In this document: positions 21,606 through 32,096 of the stretch, piece by piece | Layout: every line of letters begins with the position of its first letter | How positions within the stretch are numbered: the stretch's first letter is position 1 | From: Conoideocrella luteorostrata | Taxonomy: Eukaryota > Ascomycota > Sordariomycetes > Hypocreales > Clavicipitaceae | Reading direction: 5' to 3' | Assembly (NCBI GenBank): GCA_032433595.1 | Contig: JASWJB010000107.1 | Coordinates: forward strand, 1 to 64,000 | DNA length: 64,000 nucleotides | The notes under the pieces: model-generated | The model's database searches: none | The model's input: the letters and a program-made list of their open reading frames with translations, nothing else | Told to the model about the DNA's origin: nothing | Program-made: the position numbers and the translations under genes

Positions 21606-24600
21606 AGCTTCTTTGCCTGGCATCTTCTCACGACACCCAAGTGTCTGCCGATGCTTCTCGGCCTCCTCGTACTTCCCTAATTTACCAAGCACTTTAGCGA
21701 GGTTATTTATGCTAGTTAGCGTGTCCGGATGGTCTTTGCCTAGCACCTTCTCACGACGCTCAAGTGTCTGCCGATGCATCTGCTCGGCCTCCTCGTACTT
21801 CCCTAATTCACCAAGCACTGTAGCGAGGTTATTTGTGCTATTTAGCGTGCTCGGATGGTCTTTGCCTAGCACCTTCTCACGACGCTCAAGTGTGTGCCGA
21901 TACATCTGCTCGGCCTCCTTGTACTTCCCTAATTCACCAAGCACTTTAGCGAGGTTATTTATGCTAGTTAGCGTGTCCGGATGGTCTTTGCCTAGCACCT
22001 TCTCACGACGCTCAAGTGTCTGCCGATTCATCTGCTCGGCCTCCTCGTACTTCCCTAATTTCCCAAGCACTTTAGCGAGGTTATATATGCTAGTTAGCGT
22101 GTCCGGATAGTCTTTGCCTAGCACCTTCTCACGACGCTCAAGTGACTGTCGAAGCATCTGCTCGGCCTCCTCGTACTTCCCTAATCTATAAAGCACTGTA
22201 GCGAGGTTATTTATGCTATTTAGCGTGCCCGGATGGTCTTTGCCTAGCACCTTCTCACAACGCTCAAGTGTCTGCCGATGCATCTGCTCGGCCTCCTCGT
22301 ACTTCCCTAAGTCACCAAGCACTATAGCGAGGTTATTCATGCTAGTCAGCATGTCCGGATGGTCTTTGCCTAGCACCTTCTCACGACGCTCAAGTGTCTG
22401 CCGATGCATCTGCTCGGCCTCCTCGTACTTCCCTAATCTACCAAGCACTGTAGCGAGGTTATTTATGCTATGTAGCGTGTCCGGATGGTCTTTGCCTAGC
22501 ACCTTCTCACGACGCTCAAGTGACTGCCGATGCATCTGCTCGGCCTCCTCGTACTTCCCTAAATTACCAAGCACCATAGCGAGGTTATTTATGCTATGTA
22601 GCGTGCCCGGATGGTCTTTGCCTAGCACCTTCTTATGACGCTTAAGTGACTGCTGATGCATCTGCTCGGCCTCCTCGTACTTCCCTAAACTATCAAGATC
22701 CATAGCGAGGTTATTTATGCTAGCCAGCGTATGCGGATGGTCTTTGCCTAGCACCTTCTCATGACGCTCAAGTGTTTGTCGATTCATGCGCTCGGCCTCG
22801 TTATATTTCCCCTGACATGCGAGCAGAGTTGCGAGGTTCCCTATGCTGTAATCTATGGTCCAATGGTCTTTACCAAATACCAACTCCGAAAGCTGTAGCG
22901 ACTGACGACACATCTGCTCTGATTTCTGATATTGTGCTAATAAAAAATAACTGTCGGCCACATCACGCAAAAGGCTAGCCTCTACCTTCCCACCTCCGGG
23001 ATGTTTCCGTAACTCTAGTGCCGCCTGTGCGTGTGGTAGATATTTCATCCACACGACTCTGTTCTCGTGCTCTGGAGATGGAAATACTTGATTAAGCCGC
23101 TGTATCGCAGACGTTACAATGCGTTTTAGTTCCTCGTTTCCTAGCCAGTTTTGCATTGCAAGTCGAACAAGCCGATGCATATCGATTAAATCTTGCCCCT
23201 CTCTGTGAGAAATAAATGCATATGCTCTGAGCGTACCAATTGCCTCGTCCATGTCTAGCTCACTTTCTGATGGTGGCAGCAAGGATACAGGGATGTTCTT
23301 CTCCCCAAGTACGCACAGAAATTTCAGATATTGGGTAGCAAGTGGTTTGTCCCGTGAGACATGGTCGAAGGAAATTAACCAGGTTGTGGCGACCGGATTT
23401 CTGATGGTCTTGTAGCGGCACTGGTCCTCGAAGTCCTTACTGAGTAACTTAATCATAATTTTATCACTGGACTGATAATGATGGAGATATCTTGCCGTCG
23501 TTATTCCCGTCTCGGCCATGTAGGCCGAAGCCTGCTTGATGGCTAGTGGCAAGTTGGCCAGAAGGCCAAGCAGCTCCATGCTGCTTTCAATATCACTTGT
23601 CTGATATGCTGTCAAGTTCTTCTGCAACAGTTCCGTTGCCTCGGTTCTGCTCATCTCCGCTATGGTGAGAACACCACTTTTTGGTATGTCTAGATTCACA
23701 ACCATCATATGATTCCGCGTTGTAAACAGTATTGAGCCCTGTCGACTAAATGGCAAATAGTCTGATAGTCTGTTTGCGCCAAAGAGCAACGTAACATCAT
23801 CGGCATTATCGATAATCAAGAGCCAGCTGCCACTGCTGCCGTCACTTAGCGCAGTTTTAACAAGTCGCTTAACATTAGCCTGATCTTCGTCAATGCCCCC
23901 AATCTTCATCTGTCTGCCGATATCGCGGTAAGCGTTTTCAAATGTGTTTTCATCCACAGCCGGAACCCAGAAAATAGAGCAATCCGGATACTCATTGCGG
24001 ACCCGGTAGACGGCCTCTAGCGCAATCTGCGTCTTACCGACCCCCCCGAGGCCCTCGATGGCGGTTCTCTGGCAGTCGTCCGTGTTCGTGTCTGGCTTGA
24101 TTCTTTCCAGAAGGTTTATTAAAACTGTTTCTCTACCAACGAAGCCCTGATTTCTTCCAAAAGGAACTAAAAAATGGCCTACCAGCGGTTTGACCACGAC
24201 CCGACCCTGATGTCTATCTGTTTGGATGTATCGTTCTAAAATCGCCTTCGACGCCGATGCTGCGGTCGCTGATGCGAAATCCTGCCACTTCTTGTTCTTA
24301 TGACAGTCGGCATAATCGCACACACCTTTCACCACAATACATGGCATTTCTTCCCATACTCCCGCGCCTTCCATCTCAAATGCGATGACGCCTTCTGTCT
24401 TGGCGATCCTATCCCGGTCTTCTCCGGACTTCATAACTGTATCGCCAGATGCAATTGCGCCAATGTGGATAGCTGGTTCTTGCGCCCCGTCTTTCATTTC
24501 TCGCTCCAACTGCTGCCTCCCTTGAAGTCGTTCTCTGGGCTCCAGGTATCTTTCGTCGCATCCTAGATCATCACATAACGAGCCGAGAGCTTCGTCACAG

Positions 24601-25268
24601 ACAGGATCCATTCTTCCATGGCAGTTACTGCAGATGCACCTCGGCAAGACGCGGTGCTTGTGTCGATAGCCTGACTCGAATAACTTGTCCTCGACCACCC
24701 CGGGATATTGGTATCTAGCATGATGATTCCCAGCCTGTCCTTGCAATTGACTGAGAAAGTGTGCAGTCCGTTCTTGGAGTCGGTCTTTACCGTTATCTGT
24801 GTGAAATAGAGCAAGAAAGTTGCGGAGATTTCTGTTATGCTTGCCTAAGTTATCTTCGATTGTATCCTTGCGCAAAAATCCATCGGGATATTTCCTGCCT
24901 AGGTCGTATTGAACAACAGTCTTGCTAATAACCACATCTCCTAGCAAGATCTCGTCCTTGCCATAATATGGGACGCCTCCACAGATCCCAACAAGAAGCA
25001 CTAACCTCAGTGCCCTGTAGCTCAGTTGCATGTGGATTGCCGCGGTAGCTGCGTTTACTTTGCCCATATGTGAGAGAGCCAGCACGACGTTATGCTTGCC
25101 GATGCGACCAGTGGTGTAGATATTGACATCTTTGGGCGCTCTCCCAAATGCATCGCCATCCTCGTCCCAACGCTCATCAAATAGAAGAGCTACTGCATCG
25201 TACTCGAGTGGCAACGCACAAATGATGGCGATTTCGAAGTCGTCTCGCGTGGAAGGGCGGGGTGTCAT
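21600..25268 (-). CDS. NLR-like protein: PNP_UDP - NB-ARC - TPR array, 1222 aa
   Basis: One uninterrupted frame from the ATG at 25268. Residues ~10-345 are a nucleoside-phosphorylase-like domain (FEIAIICALPLEYDAV, LVLLVGICGGVPYYGKDEIL, GVIAFEMEGAGVWEEMPCIV, VCDYADCHKNKKWQDFA). The NB-ARC ATPase follows, with P-loop GLGGVGKTQIALE at ~404-416, WLLIIDNADD (Walker B), GSILFTTRNH, and NLPLAIKQASAYM. From about residue 765 come tetratricopeptide repeats of 42 residues. The first is divergent, then about ten units are nearly identical (consensus LGKYEEAEQMHRQTLERREK), like kinesin-light-chain-type TPRs. The last unit is short (one codon lost) and ends in EAS. Fungal PNP/NB-ARC/TPR proteins are regarded as NLR-type sensors; repeat sameness implies ongoing unequal exchange. 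The ligand is unknown. Alternative: its true C-terminus was longer before the present stop. Confidence 0.92.
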   Translation of the reverse strand: MTPRPSTRDDFEIAIICALPLEYDAVALLFDERWDEDGDAFGRAPKDVNIYTTGRIGKHNVVLALSHMGKVNAATAAIHMQLSYRALRLVLLVGICGGVPYYGKDEILLGDVVISKTVVQYDLGRKYPDGFLRKDTIEDNLGKHNRNLRNFLALFHTDNGKDRLQERTAHFLSQLQGQAGNHHARYQYPGVVEDKLFESGYRHKHRVLPRCICSNCHGRMDPVCDEALGSLCDDLGCDERYLEPRERLQGRQQLEREMKDGAQEPAIHIGAIASGDTVMKSGEDRDRIAKTEGVIAFEMEGAGVWEEMPCIVVKGVCDYADCHKNKKWQDFASATAASASKAILERYIQTDRHQGRVVVKPLVGHFLVPFGRNQGFVGRETVLINLLERIKPDTNTDDCQRTAIEGLGGVGKTQIALEAVYRVRNEYPDCSIFWVPAVDENTFENAYRDIGRQMKIGGIDEDQANVKRLVKTALSDGSSGSWLLIIDNADDVTLLFGANRLSDYLPFSRQGSILFTTRNHMMVVNLDIPKSGVLTIAEMSRTEATELLQKNLTAYQTSDIESSMELLGLLANLPLAIKQASAYMAETGITTARYLHHYQSSDKIMIKLLSKDFEDQCRYKTIRNPVATTWLISFDHVSRDKPLATQYLKFLCVLGEKNIPVSLLPPSESELDMDEAIGTLRAYAFISHREGQDLIDMHRLVRLAMQNWLGNEELKRIVTSAIQRLNQVFPSPEHENRVVWMKYLPHAQAALELRKHPGGGKVEASLLRDVADSYFLLAQYQKSEQMCRQSLQLSELVFGKDHWTIDYSIGNLATLLACQGKYNEAERMNRQTLERHEKVLGKDHPHTLASINNLAMDLDSLGKYEEAEQMHQQSLKRHKKVLGKDHPGTLHSINNLAMVLGNLGKYEEAEQMHRQSLERREKVLGKDHPDTLHSINNLATVLGRLGKYEEAEQMHRQTLERREKVLGKDHPDMLTSMNNLAIVLGDLGKYEEAEQMHRQTLERCEKVLGKDHPGTLNSINNLATVLYRLGKYEEAEQMLRQSLERREKVLGKDYPDTLTSIYNLAKVLGKLGKYEEAEQMNRQTLERREKVLGKDHPDTLTSINNLAKVLGELGKYKEAEQMYRHTLERREKVLGKDHPSTLNSTNNLATVLGELGKYEEAEQMHRQTLERREKVLGKDHPDTLTSINNLAKVLGKLGKYEEAEKHRQTLGCREKMPGKEAS
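21610..22840 (-). repeat. Tandem 126-bp repeats coding for the TPR array
   Basis: About ten head-to-tail units of 126 bp (42 codons) differ from each other by only a few bases. The conserved core encodes LGKYEEAEQMHRQTLERREK and then VLGKDHPDTLTSINN. Variable positions within each unit are few, e.g. the residue before LGKY (G/R/D/K/E) and residues flanking DHP (D/G/S). Because units are in frame, unit number can change without breaking the protein. Confidence 0.9.
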
Positions 25269-25863
25269 GGCGGGAACCGCATATACGACGATTGAAGGGG
25301 CAAGTCACTAAGTTATATTATATTAGTCTGTTTCAATCAAAGCTGTATTAAGATGTCTTACCAATTGGTTTTGGCATCAAACAAGGCCCATGCCGATAGC
25401 CGGATCGCTGTGGCCCTTCCGAAGAATCACTGACGTACTCGCAGGAAATGCGGTGAAGTCAGAGAGAGGGGCAACCCCGCTCTCCACCTGCTATCAACCG
25501 GCCCGGCCCGCCAATGGATCCGAACAGCATGCCCAACCTAAAGCGGTGGACTTTCTCAGAGCACATGGTTCCCCAACTGTCGAAACATTCTAGACCCGAA
25601 CGTGGCATCGAATACAGACGTGACAATGTTTTCCAGTCACGAAATCCACATAGTGAGCATTGATTATCTACCATCGGGTTCGGGTGCCAAAACCAACTCA
25701 GCTCCCTGGCAGTGAGATTCCAGAATAGCGGCATGCCGAAGACGTCTGCTGCAAAGTGGTAAGGAGATCGGACGACTGAAAAGGGTCCCTTGTAAGCAAT
25801 ACCCATATCATAGTCATTAATTGCCCTTTTAATGGTCAAATTCTCTTCCACAACACTGTCTCA
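25269..25863. promoter_or_regulatory. Intergenic between divergent PNP-domain genes
   Basis: A 595-bp gap lies between the ATG of the NLR (minus) and the ATG of the broken PNP copy (plus). It is presumably the NLR promoter. No TATA box or repeat was recognised with confidence. Confidence 0.4.
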
Positions 25864-26763
25864 ATGGCACCGCGACAACTTCACCCTGATGAGTACACTG
25901 TAGGGTTAGTATGCGCTCTCTCGACCGAGCTTGCAGCAGCACAGGAAGTTCTGGACGAAGAGCACGAAGGCCTCGACTTGGACGCAAATGACAGTAACCT
26001 ATACACCTTGAGGAGTATCGGCCAGCATAATGTCGTGGTCGCATGTCTGCCGCTGGGCCAGGCAGACAATAACTCTGCTGCCGCAGCCATAGTCCAGATG
26101 AGCTCGTCCTTTAACGTAGTTCGCTTTGCTCTGATGGTAAGTAGTGGCGGTGGAGTGCTGAGCGCGGAATCTGACATACCACTTGGGGATATGGTCATTA
26201 GCCAGCCGGTCCAAAAATATAGGCCTAGGGGCTTCGAGCGCAGAGGTTCCTCAACTTTCCACCCTCGATCCTACTACCAGCAGTCGCGAAACTACGGGCC
26301 AACTTACTCCGATGAAGAAGCAAACTTTCGGAATATATGTCCAAGTTTCACTATGTTGCCGATTTGATACGCGACAACGCAGGTGCCGATGTTCTCTTTG
26401 AGGCAACATATTTTCATACTAGAGGGTAGACACGCCAACCTTGCAGCGAGGACAAAGTCGTATAACGAAAAACACGTGAGAGTCCCCAAGTTGTGAATTA
26501 CTACGGCACAATAGCATCCGACAACAAGTAATGAGAGATTGGACGACAAGAGATCAGGTAAGCACGGCCGTAGCGGCGTACTGCCCTTTGGTAAAGAAGC
26601 GACTGGCTTGATGACGAACAGCTTCCCATATCTCGTGATCCGCGGCATTCACAACTACGCCGACTCGCACAAGAACAAAAGGTGGCAGCCATACGTGGCC
26701 GGGACGACGGAGGCGTGTGCCAGGCAGGTACTGTCAGTTATAGTCGAGGCAGAAATGGTGTGA
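25864..26763 (+). pseudogene. Broken PNP_UDP-domain gene (NLR N-terminal domain relic)
   Basis: An ATG at 25864 opens a good PNP start (YTVGLVCALSTELAAAQEVL, RSIGQHNVVVACLP, DIPLGDMVISQPVQKYRPRG) that runs to 26367. The match then continues in other frames: FHYVADLIRDNAGADVLFEA near 26344-26410, YYGTIASDNK near 26500, and finally FPYLVIRGIHNYADSHKNKR with WQPYVAG to 26763. At least two stops and frameshifts interrupt it. The strongly conserved FEMEAAG active-site segment is here PFGKEATG. No NB-ARC/NACHT or ankyrin/TPR part follows. It is probably the leftover of a second NLR-type gene, head-to-head with the intact one, not a spliced gene. Confidence 0.75.
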
Positions 26764-29700
26764 GTCGAAACTCCCTGTACGGATCTATATCTCAGTCGAT
26801 ATACGCATCAGCGGGTCTCATCAAAGGCTCACGGAGCTACACACCGTCGAAATGTACCTCCCTTGCCTCAACAACCAGCATATGATGCCCGGCGCTCGCC
26901 GGTCCACCGACCTACCACGAGCCGTTATAATTGATGCGATCTCTGGCAAATCGGTTGGAGGGACTGTGAACTGCGGGGCTCAGACCGAGCGAGGCGTGCT
27001 GTTGCTGGCAGACGCATGTACGGCTCTGTTACCTTGCTCGTCCCACAAGACCGTACCGGGTACTTCTCTCCATCATATAGCCGCTGACGATACTTTGACA
27101 AGTCATCGATTCCCAGCCTCCAATGACAGGCTCTGTAGAGTGCGAGTATTCGTCCCGGTATTTTGACCAAGACCAGACATGTCGCACGCCGGGTTAGTGT
27201 CTCAGATCTCACTGTTTCGCTTTCCTGGACAGAACAATGTTCCTGATTAAGATTGACCATTGGGATGGTCCTTTAGGATACTTTAATGAACTAGAGACTT
27301 ACGTTTCCGACCCGGCAGGAGTTGACAAATCAATGACGGGGATATGACAGGCGGTGTTCTGATTATCAAGTTGCTTCCTCCATTTGGAATTTGTTCACAA
27401 GCCTTTTCCATCGCAAGTAGAGTGGGACAGGAACCAAGACAAGAATTATGGGTAAAAGGGTGAGTAACATAATGGTTGGGTAGCCGACTGAAGGAAATAC
27501 TCTCGTTGAGCCTAGGCGTAGACTCTGGTCGAGGCGCCTGGTGGCGAATCAAGTCCGTACAATACCTTTTCCGTCACCGAAGTCAGTAATCGACTCAAAT
27601 TACACCGCAGGATAGCTATATTTACCTCAATCACAAACAAAAACATACAACATTGGAAATTATCCAATGTAGAGTGATGCTGGCACATCTCAGCGCAACT
27701 TTGTATGGTATGGTAATTGTAATCGATAGGTCGACCGATGCCGCCCTCTCAGATCCATGACACGACGAGGTTTATAGTCTAAGCTGTATGATTTCTATTC
27801 ATTTTCTACGCATAATTTAGTAACTATTGCTTTGTAGAAGAAGTACTACGTGGAAAGAAGTAAGTTGTGGACAATTGGCCACCAATATGAACGGTATAAA
27901 CTGGCCTGATAACAAATCTAGCTGGATGATCGGATGGCGTCCAATTCGAAGAAACACATAACTAATTCAAAAGACACCAGCTCCTGAACATATCACGCAG
28001 CTTAGCTGCTCACTTCGTTCTGCCTCAGCTTCCTGCCCTATGTAAGTAACCCAACTACAGGTTCGCATAAGTAGACAGATGAGACAGGCGAACCTCGGGA
28101 GAAACGACTATGCCGCAGAAGATGCTAGTTAAGCCCCAGCAAAGTTTTCTTCGGCTTTGTTCGGCTCCATAGCTGCCGGTATTCTGGCTTTCATTCGGTA
28201 TCTCCTTACGTCCGAGTGTGGAGCTTGATGGCATGCATCCTAATTTGAATGGAATGGTGAGAATAGTCGGCTCTAATCAATTGATGGAGCTGAGTAGAGC
28301 TCATTTGGAAGAGCCGTAGGTTTGGCTTGAGACTCACTGACTCTTGCTTGTCTGCTGGTCATCCGGCAGAGCTGACAACTCAACACCTTTGTTACGGGAC
28401 AGAATACGATGGCTTGTTGATTACAAGTCCTTTCGTTGACCATCCTGCTTACCCATTTCTGCAGGTTCTATGTTGCAGACCTCGATCCAACCTATAATAA
28501 AAGAACGAAAATATGTCCGGAGTAGAAAACAGGGCCACAATTTATTGCCCTGCATATTACTAGGAATTGAAACCCAAAACAGTGGGCCTGGCAAGCCCGC
28601 TCTAACCAATTCTTAAAACTACTATAACTTTGGTACATGAAGTGTAATCTGCAGGTAACATACATGCTACAAGTTGAGTCTCCACCATCCCAAGCCTGCA
28701 GATAGCGAGTATGCCGAGCTATCCGTCAATCATCAGCAATATCAATGCAGAGCGTGAAGCTTGTCGTGTGATGTCCTGGCGTCCTGTAGCCACAGGAATA
28801 TCCTTTATACTGGAAGACGAAAAACCTCCGTTTGGGGGGAAGAAGCTCTACGCATGTTCTTCACAAGCTTCGCTGCCTGCGCTCCAGTTAGCTAGCCAAA
28901 TTTTTAGGGTTGCAGTCTTTTAAGACTATAGCAAAAATAGGATTTGGGCACTGCGTCCAACCTTGCGAAACAAAGCGATACATGGGTGCTTCTCGTGCAG
29001 GTATCCCACCCAGCGTTAATCTTGAATTCCCACCAACGGGTCTTCCTCCATTAGGTGCATGAAGCATGAGGTCTAGATATAAGTGCCGTCACATGAAAAT
29101 TTATATTGGCATAGAAGCAGCTGCGTAGCCCATTGCTGCCACCAAAATTAACGCATTCGAGAGCCGGGTCGGCAGCCAATGAGGAGGGGAAGGTTAGCTT
29201 GGAGTGATCATCTGAGGAGAAAATCCAGTAGCCTGTTGTTGCATTGTATGCACGTCACTCTAACCCGTTGTTTGAATGGGCTGTCCTACCAGAACGACTT
29301 TGCCCATTGTTCGTGTGGGGAGCGAGCTAATACAGAATTGCGTCAGGTCTTCTATACTGAGCGCGCAGGAGTGCATGCCAACAATCTTGCAGCGAAGGCT
29401 GTCTGAAGTGGGGAAACTACATCATGTCTCGGCATCAACAAACAAGGCGGCGTGAGACAGGGGGGCTTGTCAAAATTTGCAGGAAGCTAATTAAGAGATA
29501 TAATGGGCCCCATAACCTCTCGACTACTTGGACGAAGACAGGAATATTGTGAAAAATAAGGTTGTATCTGACCAACGACCGCTGCTTCCTTAATCATGTT
29601 GTCACAGATCAGACGGCATGCTCAAGTGCGCGCTGACGCCATCTTGATTACACCAGGGCCTGTCTGATGCCTCGGTTTGGACGACTCTGGTTATGTCCGG

Positions 29701-31242
29701 GTTTGCCCGGTGTCCCTCCTTGTCACTGCCAGGCACGGGTTACGCGGCATAAATTCTGAAATGGGCGTGCGTACTGCCTCTCAATTAAATGCCGCCATGG
29801 TGAAATACGTAAGACACTGAAAATACAGCACGTTGTGTAATTAATCGTGGGAATCGAAAAGGCATGGTCTTGCCCAGCCCTTTCCACCTACATAGTGGAA
29901 GCAGATTAGTATATCTATCCGTTGTACAGCCTTCTGTACTTCATAGGCCGCGTGTGATAGTTAGTAGTGGGTCAACTAGTGCTAGTGTAGGCTTGGCTTT
30001 GGACGATAACTGAGATCCGTTTCTTTATCTTCCTTCAAAGCCTGCTGCTAGTCATTCAATTTTTCGCAATGATCGTTTCGCAGCGACCGTGGGCATCATA
30101 GCCAGACCTCTGACTAGCTAGCACGTGGCGGTGGCAACGGCTTGAGGACGTGCTTCCAGCTGTGGCAATTAGTTGACCAGTTAGTCGGTAAAACTACTAA
30201 ACGTAGAGCAAGGCGAAAGCACTGGACCGCCCCGCTGGCCCCACCAGTCAACCCAGCGTCGTCAAAGCGATGAACCATTATCTCTCCTGTCAGCCCATGA
30301 TTGCTCAAGGGGACAAAACACCTCGGAAGAGAGTTGTTCTGGTGGTCGAAAATGAGCTCGTGACATGTTATTAGGAGAAGGAAGGGAGAACAGAAAGGAA
30401 ACAGAAAGGAAACAAAAAGTATATTAAGGGTCAGAAAGCCCTGCAAGGATGGGGACGAGTAACAGACGTCAGCGAGGGGTAATTACAATCAACACACACG
30501 GAGGCACGGAGTACGAAGTAGTTCTAGGAATAACTAACCTCCTGCTTGGATGGCTTCACCAAATTCTCGGCTTCATTGCTCGCGCCCGCATCGGCGAGCC
30601 ACACCGGCCGGCCGGCCACAGCCAACTACAGCGATGGGATCGCACACAAAGCTGAGGCAACTCGACCTTTGCGCAATGCTATATGCGTGTGGGCTGATTT
30701 AATATATCACGGACAGAGTGGGGTTCTCCCCCTTTGGCCCATCTGGCTCTCTGGCCGTCAGTTCCGTTTCACACCCCCTAGCGCGGCTATCTACGAAACA
30801 TACTTATCGCAGCCAATTACAGAATATCAGCTTCACCCAGACGGTAATTTCACGTGCGGCCGTGGCAGGGCAGAGAGCCAACTTGACGTCCGCCCCGTTT
30901 TGCCGGAAATAAAGTTTAAAGCCATTCGATCCCTGACGCCTGTCGCCTGGTTTCTGTTGTGGTGCGCGCATTGCGAACACTGCCGATCGTGAACATTACA
31001 AGGTTACAAATATACTCGAGAATATATTAATTCGGACAGACACTTCAGCGCACTTTGGACGTGTTTGGACTCGTGTATCCCGGCTTCTCCGAGCCCTTGG
31101 TGATACTGACGCCGCCGCTTGACTCCATGGCTCCGTCCCTCCGCGATTGTAGCCTCGGCATCTTTGCTATGATACAAGATTGTGTGCTGGATGAAGAGGG
31201 GCTTCGTGAACTTGTAGTTAACCACTTCATGGCTCGCACACG
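26764..31242. other. 4.5-kb gene-poor stretch
   Basis: No gene is supported on either strand. The frames at 26852, 28711, 29179, 30449 and 30546 are short, unspliced and unlike any family I know. The stretch contains a tRNA-like sequence (28556-28625). The last few hundred bases lead into the promoter of the secreted-protein gene. It probably contains old transposon debris. Confidence 0.5.
28556..28625 (-). other. tRNA-like (SINE-head or tRNA pseudogene) sequence
   Basis: On the minus strand TTGGTTAGAGCGG resembles an internal A box. It is followed by an anticodon-like hairpin with loop TTGCCAG (anticodon GCC, Gly) and a B-box-like GGGTTTCAATTCC. The acceptor stem does not pair and the T arm is imperfect. 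It is therefore not a working tRNA; it may be a degraded tRNA-Gly or the head of a tRNA-derived SINE. Confidence 0.4.
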
Positions 31243-31250
31243 TATATAAG
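31243..31250 (+). promoter_or_regulatory. TATA box (TATATAAG) of the secreted-protein gene
   Basis: TATATAAG sits 218 bp upstream of the ATG at 31461. It is followed by a C/A-rich leader with repeated ACAACCACA-like units (about 31285-31340) and a run of CCA triplets just before the ATG. This is typical of strongly expressed fungal genes. Confidence 0.6.
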
Positions 31251-31460
31251 GCGGTCGAGTCTTGCCCTCTACTCGAATTACTCCATCACAACCACAACCA
31301 CAGCCATAACTACAGCTACAATCACAGCTATAACCACACTCCTTTAACTTCAAAAGCAATCTTAGACATCTTCGCCCGTCCTCCAGCAACCTCTTTTCTA
31401 TTTCTAACAATTCAATATAATACTTCCATCTCCACCACCACCACCACCACCACCTTCAAA

Positions 31461-32096
31461 ATGAAGTTCACTCAGTCCATTCTTTTCGCCATGACCGCCG
31501 TGTCTGCTGTCTCCGCCGCAGCTATCCGCCGTAAGTCAATGAGACACTCTCTGTGGAATGATATCTCAACCCAGGATGCTAATTTGTTGTCAGCTGTCAA
31601 CGAGGTCCGCGCTGTCGGAGACGCCACCACCACCGTCTCGCGAGCCATCAACCCTCAGGTCGAAGCCTCCACCAACGCCGCCCGCGCTCCCGCCACGGCC
31701 CAGCCCAGCATCATCGAGATTGCCGGAAACCTCGCCAAGGCGGTCGCCAGCGGCCAGCCCGACCAGATGATCCAGGCCGTCATCTCCCTGATCACCACCA
31801 TTGGCGGCGGCATCCTCTCGCCCAAGAGCCTCGAGGAGAATGCGGCTTTCCAGTCCGCCGCCCAGGAGTTCACCAAGGTGGCTTCCAGCGGTGACGAGGC
31901 CGCCATTGCCTCCACCATCCAGAAGTTCGCTGAGAGCCTTCAGGGCGAGGCCGGTTCCGCCAGCCTCGCCAAGCGTGCCTCCATTGCCGAGGCTGCTTCC
32001 AACCTCGCCAAGGCTATCGTCAGCTTGAACCCTGCTGCCATCGCCAGGACCTCTGTCGAGCTTGCTGCTGCCATTGTTGGAGGCAGACTGTTCTAG
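31461..32096 (+). CDS. Secreted Ala-rich protein with Lys-Arg processing site, 2 exons, 190 aa
   Basis: Exons 31461-31530 and 31594-32096. The 63-nt intron (GTAAGT, branch GCTAAT, acceptor TGTCAG) is a multiple of three without stops, so an unspliced reading would be wrongly accepted. Splicing gives AAAIRPVNEVRAVGD. Residues 1-~20 are a clear signal peptide (MKFTQSILFAMTAVSAVSAA). The mature protein has no Cys. It holds two related helical modules: SIIEIAGNLAKAVASGQPDQ and a downstream SIAEAASNLAKAIVSLNPAA, each followed by a hydrophobic stretch ending in Gly-Gly. Between them is SLAKR, a Kex2-type site; cleavage would release a 39-residue hydrophobic amphipathic C-terminal peptide ending VGGRLF. 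Codon use is strongly biased (GCC, ATC, CTC, AAG), and a TATA box and CA-rich leader precede it, pointing to high expression. Family not recognised. Confidence 0.85.
   Translation: MKFTQSILFAMTAVSAVSAAAIRRKSMRHSLWNDISTQDANLLSAVNEVRAVGDATTTVSRAINPQVEASTNAARAPATAQPSIIEIAGNLAKAVASGQPDQMIQAVISLITTIGGGILSPKSLEENAAFQSAAQEFTKVASSGDEAAIASTIQKFAESLQGEAGSASLAKRASIAEAASNLAKAIVSLNPAAIARTSVELAAAIVGGRLF

Noticed and set aside
21568..22638. Long plus-strand open frames with Ser/Phe-rich repeats opposite the NLR
   Set aside because: They are the antisense reading of the 126-bp TPR repeats; the periodicity keeps the frame open by chance.
21610..22840. Tandem repeats as a possible CRISPR array or satellite
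   Set aside because: Units are 126 bp without spacers and encode TPRs in frame; the genome is fungal.
29179..29406. Possible C-terminal end of a LINE reverse transcriptase/RNase H (CSCGERANTE)
   Set aside because: The match is a few residues only; no reverse-transcriptase motifs nearby.
30546..30992. 148-aa plus-strand frame
   Set aside because: No family, no signal or domain, in decayed DNA; another overlapping frame is equally open.
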